Shown: in pieces, positions 1 to 9,365 of the stretch
Position numbering within the stretch: position 1 is the first letter of the stretch
How the letters are laid out: each line of letters starts with the position of its first letter
Source: Diphasiastrum complanatum
Lineage: Eukaryota > Streptophyta > Lycopodiopsida > Lycopodiales > Lycopodiaceae
Assembly (NCBI GenBank): GCA_029204225.1
Contig: CM055094.1
Coordinates: 63,822,714-63,886,713, forward strand
Length of the DNA: 64,000 bases
Direction: 5' to 3'
Made by a program: the position numbers and the translations under genes
The notes under the pieces: generated by a model
The model's database searches: none
The model's input: only the letters and a program-made list of their open reading frames with translations
Told to the model about the DNA's origin: nothing

Positions 1-1440
1 AGAATCTGTGGGGCGGATTTGCAGTTCAAGTACTCGCATGTGAACAACAACGAAACGACTCAATGTTTGCAAAGGATGGATGGCTAGCCTATTTCTTGGG
101 TTAGTTTCATTTGTGACCACGCCCACCAAAATGCAAGCAGGAAGTCAACAGTTGGAAAGGGCAATTTCAGGGGAGATCTTCTTTGGAGCAGTTGGTCTTC
201 ATTTTGGGATGGCCACCTTCGGAACTGAAACTCACTGAGCATGGGTGATATCCAGTATCAGTTGGGTTTTTCCTCAAAGGGGAAAGACTAGGATCCTCTT
301 CAGAGATTGGCAACAAGTTGCTTTATCTATACCAGCAATGATGAGGAAACATATGAGTACGCTGGCTTGTGTCACGTGTAAGGCAGCTAATCAATGAAGG
401 AACTGTGAAAGTTGAGTCTTGCATGAGAGACTTGGTATTTTGAATGGACGCTAAGGGACAGTTCACGTTGAGATCGGACTAGTGCAAACTCTGGGTGCAT
501 GTGTCTGATTCAAAGAGAGCTACTTGAAGCCAAGCTCGATGCACACTTCTTCTTTTGACTGTGAGGCAACTGACCAGTGATGGAATTGTGAAAGTCAAGT
601 TTTGCGCGACGGACATGGTGCTTCAAACAAACGCGAAGAGATAGTTTGTATGCGGATCAAACTGGTGCGACCCTTTGGCTTTCCACGAGGTCAATGGCTA
701 CATTTGCGCTGATTCAAAGAGCTACTTCAAGCTAAGTGAGAGGTGCATTGTGGAGTACTCAATCTTTGCCTACCTTAAAGATCCAAGATGGAAAAGTATC
801 AAGATCAGGCTGGGATAGGGAGAGAAATCAAGGTGCAGAAGCAACAAGGCATGGAGTGGACCATAAAGTGGGCAATCAAACGATAAATCCTTTGGCACAG
901 GGAGCCTTGATACGGGACCATTTAGTCCAGGAATTGGTTGTTTCCATATTTGTCGTGGCTTGTGGTTCTTAGTGTTCCTTGCATGAACGTGAATGGGTTA
1001 AGTTCTTGGGGAACGGGCTCTAACCTGTTGGCTGAGTTGGATGGCTTGCTTGGGTGGAAGTTACCTGTTTATGGCTATCCAGTCTGGCGTGGCACCAGGT
1101 TGGCTTCCAGCGCTCGTGACGAAGCTTTCAGTTGATTAAGTCTGATGTAAGTCAGACCGCTTGCTTGGAATGGATGTTACTCGTTTGTAACGACGCTTCG
1201 AGTTGGTTAAGTTTGATGTATGTCGGGCGGCTTGCTTGGAAGGAAGTCACCCACATCGGAACCCCCGATCTGGCATGGTGCTAGGTTGGACCTCAATGTT
1301 GGTTTTTGGAACTTCAAATTGTTTAAGTCTGATCGTTGTTGGCGAGTTGGGTACTTGTATGTCAAGTGGGTTTGGATGGCAAGGGTTGAAGGCTGGGAAG
1401 CTAAGTCGTGGTCCTCGGCTCTCTTTGGGATGCCTGCGCT
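1..1440. other. No gene; degenerate direct repeats
   Basis: No recognisable protein is encoded. Two diverged direct copies of a roughly 190-bp unit start near 381 and 564; both contain a GGCA-C-T box, 'GTGAAAGT' and end in 'CAAAGAG..CTACTT.AAGC'. A shorter repeat of about 72 bp begins near 1129 and 1201 (GTTG.TTAAGT.TGATGTA). Short open frames here have no codon-level support. It may be the eroded internal part of a retroelement, which is inference. Confidence 0.4.
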
Positions 1441-1442
1441 AC

Positions 1443-2496
1443 AGTTTTATGCATAAAATATGGTCACGAGAAGTCTAAATAGTACCTATTTGGTAGATTT
1501 TAAAATAAAAATGAGACACTTAATATAAAATAACCTAATTTGGTAGTCAGGAGAATCAGAATAGGTACACAATAAGCTATTGTAGTACCATTCTTTTGTA
1601 TTCAAGAGATTTATCAACACAAAAATAGTACCAAAATAGTACAAAATCTGTAAAACTAGTATCCGGAGAGTAGTGCAGCTCAGTACAATGTTGATTCACT
1701 CGAAACTTCTTAAAGATTCCTTCAATATTAAAGTCATTGTTAACATCTTCAAAGTGAACTTGAGGAGTATTCTCATTACAATTGATCTATATTCAAGAAG
1801 TTTTATCGTGTTACAAGTAGAAAGTACCAACAAGTAGTACCAAAGCATCATATACAAGTAGTACCAAAGTATCATACACATGTAGTACCATGAAGGTAGA
1901 AAGTACCTGCAAGTTGCATGGTAGTCTGGAGGATCAAAATTGTTACACAATAGGTTCAAATAGTTCCAATCTTTGGTAATTTAAAGTTTTAGGAGCACGT
2001 AAACATTACAAAAATAGTACAAATCTTGTAAAATTGGTAGTAACTAAAGGTTAGATTCCACCAATTGGTAAACAATACTAAAATAATACCAAAAATACCA
2101 CAAAGGATTGTATGCGATGTGCAAACACAAATAAATATAAAGAAAAATACCTAATTTAATAGTTTTATGCATAAAATATGGTCACAAGAAGTCTAAATAG
2201 TACCTATTTGGTAGATTTTAAAATAAAAATGAGACACTTAATATAAAATAACCTAATTTGGTAGTCAGAAGGACCAGAATAGGTACACAATGAGTTGTTG
2301 TAGTACCATTATTTTGTATTCAAAAGTTTTACCAGCACAAAATAGTACCAAAATAGTACAAAATTTGTAAAATTAGTACCCGACACTAGTGCAGCTCAAT
2401 GCAGTGTTATTCACTCGAAACTTCTTAAATATTCCTTCTACAATAAAGTCATTGTTAACATCTTCAAAGTGAACTTGAGGAGTATTCTCATTACCA
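1443..2496. repeat. Satellite-like tandem array, GTACC-rich
   Basis: Two closely similar copies, 1443-1780 and 2161-2496, lie in the same orientation with a period of 718 bp. The 380 bp between them is a more diverged version of the same unit: it shares 'GGTAGTC.GGA', a 'ACACAATA' box and repeated 'AAAATAGTAC' boxes. The whole block is AT-rich and studded with AGTACC/GTAGTACC, and no coding potential is seen. It reads as a three-copy tandem repeat of unknown family. Confidence 0.7.
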
Positions 2497-2841
2497 CTCA
2501 TCTAAACAACACAATAAAAGAGACAATGGAGCAAAACCACCCAACCTATCCTAGATCCCTCCTGGATCTAGCCCCAAGCCATGTCATGCGATAGCAAGAG
2601 GAGAAGAGCACACTGGTAATCTAGACCAAAGTCGTCATTAGTCACCAACAGGCCTCGACGTGGAATAAAATCTAGGTGTGACTAATAATCTCGAACACTG
2701 GAGGGCCGGTCTACCAGATTAGAACTATTCCATGTCCTTAACTAAATATGGTCATAACACCAGTAGTCCAAAAAGGAGATGATGATTCCTCAACAACGGA
2801 TCATACTTGTGATTGACAAGTAAAAACTTTGGGAGTTCATC
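2497..2841. other. No feature seen
   Basis: Non-repetitive sequence between the tandem array and the gypsy fragment. No ORF, RNA gene or recognisable repeat. Confidence 0.5.
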
Positions 2842-3852
2842 ATGACTCTCAAACAAATACTGTTAATTGGAATCAGCTCTTGCAATAGTGATTGTATAGC
2901 AGGATATATGTGTCAACGAAATGACAATTCAGAGTTGAGCGAGATTCCTATGTCTGAGCGAACTTTGGATATGACGATCACATTAAATATGATGAATGTA
3001 GCATGGATATCAACAAACCCAATTCCAGATCTTGTTGAAGATGAACTCATTAATGTCAGTCATGTCTTAACTTATGATGAAAATGTAGAACTTATGATGA
3101 GCTGATTTTAAATCACATGGATCCTACAAGATTTGAAGTTCGCGATATTCTTGATGAACCAATAATAAAACCACCTAAAGCAATTATATTGAAGGAAGAA
3201 AAGAATATAGGACCAATGACGAAAAAGCAAACCAAGCAATACCATAACACGGTTTTGAAATGGAAAAGTTCATCACGAGGTGCAATTTTGATAGCTAACC
3301 AAATGTATCGCCTTTATTGGATAAAGGTAAATGGAAAATCAAGGATGACTCTTCAAGTCAAAATTCTCGCAAGACATCCCCTTCTAAAAAGTCTTCACCT
3401 TCTAAGAAGACCTCATCTTCTAGAAATTCAAAACCTCCTCGAACGATTCCTGCCAAAAAAGCTAAACGTAAATCAAAGGTTAACCCTTTTGAAAAACCGA
3501 CATGACATGCCAGATCATTTCAAATGCTATACCTTGGATGATGTTGTTATTATCTTACCAAAAGCTCATCGTGAACCCGAGGATCAAGTGCCAGAAACAC
3601 AAGAAGTTTATGTGGAACCAACCTATGAATTTTGTTGAACTAGGAGAGGTTGAGAAGATTGTTTAAGATGGAACACAACTTACCTTAGTAACAATTTTTC
3701 AAGGGTTGAAGAAGTTGTTGAATAATTATCTGAATGTTTTGCTTAAACATATAAAGATCTAAAAGGAATTCCTACATCAGTAATTGAGCATACAATACCC
3801 TTGATACTTGATGTAGTGCCCAGTGACAAGATTCTATCATGGCAATCAGAAT

Positions 3853-4308
3853 GTCACTGACCTTATTAAGAAGGAGTTACAAAGATTACTCGAAGCAGAT
3901 TTTATTTACGAAATTGAGCATACAGAATGGGTTTTGCCAATTGTTGTCATTTCTTAAAAAAATGGGAAAATGAGAATTTGTGTGAATCTCAAAGCCTTGA
4001 ACAAAGTGACGCGAGAGGATCACTTTTTGTTGCCTTTCACAAAAAACATATTGGATCGTCTTGCTGGAGCGGAAGCCTACGGCTTTTTGGATGGATTTAG
4101 TGACTATAACCAAGTTAAAATCGCACCTACGGATCGACATAAAACAACTTTTGCAATAGAATGGGGAACATATGCTTATAAAGTTATGCCATTTGGACTT
4201 TGTAATGCACCAAGTTTATTTCTAAGAACTATTTGCAGAAATTTCTTGAAATTTATTTGGATGATCTTAGAGTCCATAGTGCTAATACAGACCATCTGGA
4301 TCATTTGA
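3853..4308 (+). pseudogene. Ty3-gypsy reverse transcriptase, broken
   Basis: RNA-dependent DNA polymerase fragment. Visible blocks in order: the ADFIYEIEHTEW region with an in-frame TAA near 3955; MRICVNLKALNKVT; GFLDGFSDYNQVKIAP; TTFAIEWGTYAYKVMPFGL. The catalytic box YLDDL is present near 4245 but in the +1 frame relative to the preceding ORF, so a frameshift separates the fingers from the active site. Family assignment is firm. The protein is not functional. Confidence 0.8.
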
Positions 4309-4368
4309 AAAAAGTATTTGAACGTTGTTGCAAGTACTAAATTTTCTTAATTTCAAAAAATTGTCAAT

Positions 4369-4830
4369 TTGGGTTCTGATGGAGTTGTTCTTGGACATGT
4401 GATATCAAGACATGGAATTGCTACTGATTATTTCAAAATCAAAGTCATTATGGAGTTGTCGCCACCAGGAACAATTCGAGGAGTTTATATTCTCATGGGT
4501 CATGCAAACTATTATCAGATATTCATTCTATTTTTTGTGGACTTAGCACGACCTATATATAAGTTGACTATTGTACCAATTTGGACGACTGAGGCGTTGG
4601 AAGCATTTGAGAAACTGAAAATAGCATTAGCTTTTGCACCGATTCTATGAGCTCCAAACTGGACAATTGAATTTCATGTTCATACTGATGAATCAAAATA
4701 TGCTATTGGATCAGTTTTGACATAGCCAAGAGAATTACTCTACAATGGAATGAGAAGCGTTGGCTATGGTATTTTATGTGAAGAATTTTTGACATTATCT
4801 AATGGCAACACATTTTGCATTTTATCCATC
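4369..4830 (+). pseudogene. Ty3-gypsy RT thumb / RNase H fragment
   Basis: Continues the same element: FLGHVIS-like 'VLGHVISRHGIATD', then a connection segment and the RNase H opening 'EFHVHTDESKYAIGSVLT', in which the usual DAS.YAIGAVL block is degraded. A TGA at about 4648 and a TAG near 4724 interrupt it. The downstream chromatin-targeting and integrase parts are missing because the element is cut at about 4830. Confidence 0.65.
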
Positions 4831-6600
4831 ATCACCTGATGGATCGATGTCGCACGACCTAGCTTCTTAATTGTTCTCGTCATTGTCATCGCCATTAGCT
4901 TGTGGAGATCAATTTATTAATAACAAAGCAATAGGAGATATCTGGGTAGAATTAGAGATAGTTTGGTTTGGCGGATTTGTCGCATGATGATGCGGATGCG
5001 GAAAATGATAATGAGGAATTAGCAAATGAAGAAGTGAGACAATATAATGTATTGCAACTTATTGTAACATTGCTCATAGATGCAACTGTACATTATTATT
5101 TGATTAGTCGACATCAAACAAAAAGTCAACGCATGTGAGTACACAAATTGTTGTCATGATATTGTTATGCTACATAATTTTCTATTTTCACTTGTGTGTA
5201 TGGCTTCTAAAGTTGGTAGAAAATGAAATTCAATGTGTTGATAAACAACAATTTTCAGAAAAATCATCTATTTACATTCTATAACATTTCGAGATTTATA
5301 CCAAGTGTCATTTTTTTATCAATGTCATTATTACCCTCAATTAGCAGAGTATTTTGGAATGTCAATTAGCAGAGTATTTTGGAATGTCTCTGGCCTCCTT
5401 ATAAATCTTGATATCACCTTCGGTTAGCAAAGTGATCGGGATTTCTGAAATGTCCTTGGCCTACTTCTAACCCACCTTATAAGCCTTTAAAAAACATGTT
5501 CAAAGGTTCCAAGGCTTATACCGAGGCCAGGCTACAAACCCAATGCTCAAGCTTTTTGCTTCCCCCACATTCCATTTTTTATTATATCTTTCAAAAAAAT
5601 GCTCAAAAAAAGCATTAAAAATTGCATCTTGTTGTAGTGGGCCTTCATAGGCCTTCAAAAACCTTCTCAAATAGGCTATGTGCCTAAGCAATCCATGTGT
5701 CAAAAAATGAAAGGTTGACAATCATTGAAAAAATTTAATCCATCTCATGGGATCAATGAAAAAGGTGCAAAGGCGACCATCACGAAGAGGGAAGGTGAAA
5801 AAATGACCATCATGAGGTAAAAAGGGCGAAAGTACAAAAGAAAAAGAGGCCCATGCAAGCTTTTCTTAGAACAACGATGGAGCAACATGAATAGATGTAA
5901 CAAGGAGCGCTGCTGAGCTCAATCTATAATAAGATTGGATTGGAGTTGAAGAGAGATTTATTCCGCTCTTAAGGCAAAGCTTCTCATGATATATCAATCA
6001 CCTTGTTCTTCTTACAAATTGTTTAAAATTACAATATCATTTTTGTTATCACACAAAAACTACTTTCAATTTTGAATGCAAACTTCTTATAGGACTACCA
6101 TTGTCTAAGCATCTTGCACTTCTTTGTTCATCAATCTTAATAGATCATGCAAGCCACAACAACAGATTATGTAGGTTGTTTAGCTTCTAAAGGAGCATTC
6201 TACAATTGTGGATAATGTTATGCAAGTCTTCTAAGATAAGTTATGTTATGCAAGTCTTCTAGGATAAGATATCATTTGACTAGAAAATTTGATGATTTGT
6301 CTTCATTTTAGCAAAGAAGATGAACCATGGTACTCATCCTACATGATCCCAACTTTACGCAACATGTGGAGCTCACCATGTAAGGAAGACCAACTATTCA
6401 TGGTAGACTAGCTAAAATAGTCAACTTATTTTGGTTGTAACTATTGTGAGACAAAATGCACCATATTATTTTAATATTCAATATGATTTTTATAGGAAGG
6501 TTACATGATACATGTGAGTCTTTGAACTTGATCTAAACACGTCTTTGAACTTGATCAACTTGATCTAAACACGTCTTGAAGCATTTTATGGAATTTATAT
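4831..6600. other. No gene; small direct duplications
   Basis: AT-rich sequence with no recognisable gene. It holds a perfect 25-bp tandem duplication at 5337-5386 (unit TCAATTAGCAG...GGAATG). A near-perfect pair of about 27 bp, GTTATGCAAGTCTTCTA.GA, lies near 6213 and 6243. Another short pair, GTCTTTGAACTTGATC, lies near 6510-6590. These look like replication-slippage products. Confidence 0.5.
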
Positions 6601-6960
6601 TAGGTTGAGACTTCATCTTTGGATTCATTTGTATAGGGGCCGCACTTAGGGCCCTCAAAATAGGGAAGACTTGTGGAATTTATGTCAACCTAAACATGTC
6701 TCAAAGCATGAATCTATCATAGGTTGAGACTTCATCTTTGGATTTCATCAAATGTAGGGGTTGCCCTCAAGCACCTCAAAACGGGGAAGACTTGCGGCTC
6801 CATCGGGCACCTTCCACACTCGAGCACCTCAAAACTGGAAAGATTTGCCGACCCCCCTCGAGCACCTTGTGGCCTCGAGCTCCTCAAAATGGAAAGGCCT
6901 GCTGGTCTCGTGGGCACCTCAAAACAAGGACCGGAAGGCCCGAGGTAGGGGGCCTTTGGA
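6601..6960 (+). repeat. GC-rich minisatellite, left copy
   Basis: A roughly 76-bp direct duplication (6601-6676 and 6720-6797, both opening TAGGTTGAGACTTCATC) leads into about three head-to-tail units of 50-55 bp. Each has the core GAGC.CCTCAAAA..GG followed by GCC/GACC-rich sequence and 'GGGCACC'. It is much more GC-rich than its surroundings. Open frames run through it in several phases on both strands, as expected for a repeat, so I do not call a gene. A second block of the same family lies on the other side of the germin-like gene (9215-9365). Confidence 0.7.
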
Positions 6961-7170
6961 GCCCTAAAGTACTTGGAAAATCAATAATAGCTAAAAACTT
7001 GTTTAAAAATAGACACCTATGCAAATTTGTAAAGTTGGTATGTGCTTTGTGAATTTTTATTGTTGTTTTTAATCACATATATTTTCAATACATTGTTATT
7101 AATAGATATAAGCCCTCCACCAGATACACACCGATTCTGTGCGCTTTACTAATATGACACCCATCTCCAT

Positions 7171-7361
7171 TACTATATATATATATATATATGTCTGTTG
7201 CGCAGATCTCAATCTCACACAGGCATCGCTCAGCCTCTCGGTTCAGTGAAAAACGATCACACCCGATCAGTGTAGTTGAAATTATTTCATAGTCTGTCTA
7301 TCTTACGTCGTATAAGGTGTCTTTCCATTTATTTGGAATAACAAAGTCCATTCCAGACAGA
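7171..7361 (+). promoter_or_regulatory. Core promoter and 5' leader of germin-like gene
   Basis: An (AT)n run at 7174-7192 supplies a TATA box. A CA/TC-rich stretch about 30 bp downstream (7205-7225) is the likely initiation zone, giving a leader of about 140-150 nt. There is no ATG in that leader before 7362, so the CDS start is the first AUG. A non-ATG open frame extends upstream to 7317 but begins with GTG and is not a plausible plant start. Confidence 0.55.
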
Positions 7362-8048
7362 ATGCAAGCCTCTACTTCCTTTAAGATTTTCACAGTAGGG
7401 CTGCTGGCATTCCCGACCGTGCTCCTGTTACAATTTGCGCCTCTCAGTGTCAACGCTGCCGATGCGGATCCTTTACAGGACTTTTGTGTTGCTGATCTGA
7501 CCAAGGATTTATACCTAAACGGCTACCCTTGCAAAAAACCAGTCGCCGTCGCAACAGATGATTTCATTTTTGATGGCTTCCCAGCTTTTCCCCAGACTAA
7601 CAACAGTTTTGGAGCCAGCGCTACCATTGTTACGGTGGATGTATTTGCGGGCTTAAACTCTCTGGGGCTATGTTTTGCCAAAGTTGATTTTGCAAAGGGA
7701 GGACTGATCAGGCCTCACACCCACCCCCGTGCATCCGAGATCATATATGTTATAGAAGGAAGTTTGTACGCTGGTTTTGTCACGACTGACAACAAGCTTT
7801 TTGCCAAGGTCATCAGCAAAAGTGAGCTCATGATCTTTCCAAGAGGACTCATTCACTTTCAACTCAATGTAGGAAATGAAACAGCTCACGCCGTGGTTGC
7901 TTTGAACAGCCAGAACCCTGGCTTCCAGTTCATTCCGGATTCCATGTTCGGCTCAAACATCAAGGATGAAGTGCTACAAAAAACATTTTTAGCCTTGGAT
8001 AACAAGACAGTACACCGTCTGAAGGCCATTTTTTCTAGCTCCACATAA
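7362..8048 (+). CDS. GLP: Germin-like protein (cupin), intact
   Basis: A 228-residue secreted cupin. Germin-like proteins are cell-wall glycoproteins, usually Mn-binding hexamers, with oxalate oxidase, superoxide dismutase or other activities; which one applies here cannot be read from sequence. Residues 1-32 form a signal peptide with a hydrophobic core and cleavage likely after SVNA. Germin box 1 is QDFCVADL (39-46). Cys42 and Cys57 should form the conserved disulfide. Box 2, PHTHPRASEI (118-127), supplies His119, His121 and Glu126; box 3, IFPRGLIHFQLN (158-169), supplies His165, so all four metal ligands are present. N-glycosylation sequons fall at Asn80, Asn172 and Asn214. Length matches the family (about 210-230). 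The frame is uninterrupted, with no intron, and the start has A at -3. It has its own TATA box and poly(A) signal and is very likely a working gene. Confidence 0.95.
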   Translation: MQASTSFKIFTVGLLAFPTVLLLQFAPLSVNAADADPLQDFCVADLTKDLYLNGYPCKKPVAVATDDFIFDGFPAFPQTNNSFGASATIVTVDVFAGLNSLGLCFAKVDFAKGGLIRPHTHPRASEIIYVIEGSLYAGFVTTDNKLFAKVISKSELMIFPRGLIHFQLNVGNETAHAVVALNSQNPGFQFIPDSMFGSNIKDEVLQKTFLALDNKTVHRLKAIFSSST

Positions 8049-8211
8049 TTCCTGCATCGCACACAGTTCATCAATTAAAGCCACTTGCAACGTAATTCAA
8101 TACTGATAAGTGTTTGCTATAGTTATTTCAGTCCCGAAGTTTATACTTACTACTACAACAGTTTGCAGTGTTATGTCTTGCCTCTGACGGCAGACTGCAG
8201 CCTTTTTCAAC

Positions 8212-8217
8212 AATAAA
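8212..8217 (+). terminator. Poly(A) signal of germin-like gene
   Basis: AATAAA lies 164 bp downstream of the stop codon, after a TTG/T-rich stretch, at the expected position for the 3' UTR end. Confidence 0.6.
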
Positions 8218-8337
8218 AATCACCGCTTTGTCTTGACTGCGATGCATTTATGTCGTTGTCATGTTTTTCATTCAGCGGTTGTTAGAGAAGTAGTCATTTT
8301 TGTATCTCTAACCATAGACATTCCGAACATTCTGCTT

Positions 8338-8385
8338 CGGTACGTTTCGTTCCGTACGTTTGGAACGGAACGTGTGTTCCGTACG
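8338..8385. repeat. Clustered inverted GTTCCGTACG motif
   Basis: Within 48 bp the words CGTTCCGTACG, GGAACGGAACG and GTTCCGTACG occur in both orientations and can fold on each other. The cluster is followed by GGCACCTATTTTTT and an A/T homopolymer. A cluster of a different word (TCGGATT) near 46740 has a very similar right flank. Possibly the subterminal repeat zone of a small DNA transposon; unproven. Confidence 0.45.
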
Positions 8386-8399
8386 TATGCAACGAGGCA

Positions 8400-9200
8400 C
8401 CTATTTTTTACAATTTTTTTAAAAAAATTTATACCCTGCCATGCACTCCTGCAGAAAACTAACTCATCTGCAAATTCAGAATCTACTCAGCTTCACGGGG
8501 ACCTTTCTTCCTGCTTTCTGATGGGTCTCAGCTCCGGCTCCTCGATCACCTATCACGCATAGCGCAGCATCAATCTTAGAAGCTCTTGCTCAGACGTGTA
8601 TATCCGAGGCATAATCTTGGTAGTCCCTTTCTTTGGAGTTATTTTGAGAACTTCCTCATAGCTTGAGTACGCTCACGATGGCATACTCACTCCTCCATGA
8701 TTCAGAAAATTTCAGGATTGCATGGAGTTTCTCTTCCACTAGGAGCACCATTAGTGCAACCCACTTGGCCCACCCTCTTCCCATCTCCCAAAGCTAGATC
8801 TGCCTCCTTTCCGTACTATGGGGGCACAGTCCATTCTTCCCAATAAGGATTTTTAAAAAAAATTTAGCCTCCAGGTCTCACCTAAAAAAATTTTGAAACT
8901 CTTTACTCGCCGTTCCATTGCCTAATGGATACTTTAAAATTTTTCACATGCTTATTATAAAGCATAATGAACACTTTGACTTTTGTTGACCACTCTGACG
9001 CTGCCGTTAGGCAGCTTGACGCCTGACACGCAAGCTGAAATGTGCATCAATTTTTTTTAAAAAAATAGAGATGCCTATTCTAATTTTTTGATTTGTTTAA
9101 AAAGTGGGCAAAATAGAATAGGCACAAAATATCCATTACGAAACTATTACACTCTACATTTCAAAACAAAAAAAAATTCAGGTCACATAAACGTGTTCGA
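8400..9200. other. No gene; possible MITE remnant
   Basis: Non-coding. A run of T then A near 8404-8430 and another at 9050-9070 are weakly inverted relative to each other (GGCACCTATTTTTT versus the reverse of AAAAAATAGAGATGCC). A local hairpin GCCTATTCT/AGAATAGGC sits at about 9074-9118. The evidence is too A/T-rich to call a transposon. Confidence 0.3.
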
Positions 9201-9214
9201 GTAATGTCTGTACC

Positions 9215-9365
9215 CATCTCACACATGCTTGCGGCCCCATCGGGCACCTTCCGCCCTCCAGCACCTCAAAACTGGAAAGATTTGCCGACCCCTCGAGCAC
9301 CTTCCCTCGAGCCCCTCAAAATGGGAAGCCTTGCCGGTCTTGAGGCCACCTCAAAACAAAAGTTA
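9215..9365 (+). repeat. GC-rich minisatellite, right copy
   Basis: Same units and same orientation as the block at 6740-6960: CAGCACCTCAAAACTGGAAA followed by GATTTGCCGACCCC, then CGAGC-CCTCAAAATGGGAAG and ACCTCAAAACAA. The two blocks bracket the germin-like gene about 2.4 kb apart. Confidence 0.7.

Larger units (their letters stand above)
2842..4830 (+). mobile_element. Degenerate Ty3-gypsy retrotransposon (pol fragment)
   Basis: A decayed Ty3-gypsy internal region with no LTRs visible. Acidic/hydrophobic open frames (2842-3105, 3117-3638) and a Lys/Ser-rich basic stretch (3317-3505) precede a recognisable reverse transcriptase and the start of RNase H. Homology stops abruptly near 4830, in the middle of the RNase H segment that follows 'HYLMATHFAFY'. 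Stops and frameshifts are scattered through it, so the copy is dead. Assignment rests on the gypsy-type RT block LDGFS.YNQ...AP.D and VMPFGLCNAP. Confidence 0.75.

Noticed and set aside
6732-7052. Several overlapping open frames on both strands in the GC-rich block left of the germin-like gene
   Set aside because: They translate a minisatellite, are open in many phases at once and have no start context or domain.
7668-8074. Minus-strand open frames inside the germin-like gene
   Set aside because: Antisense shadows of a clear plus-strand CDS with conserved motifs.
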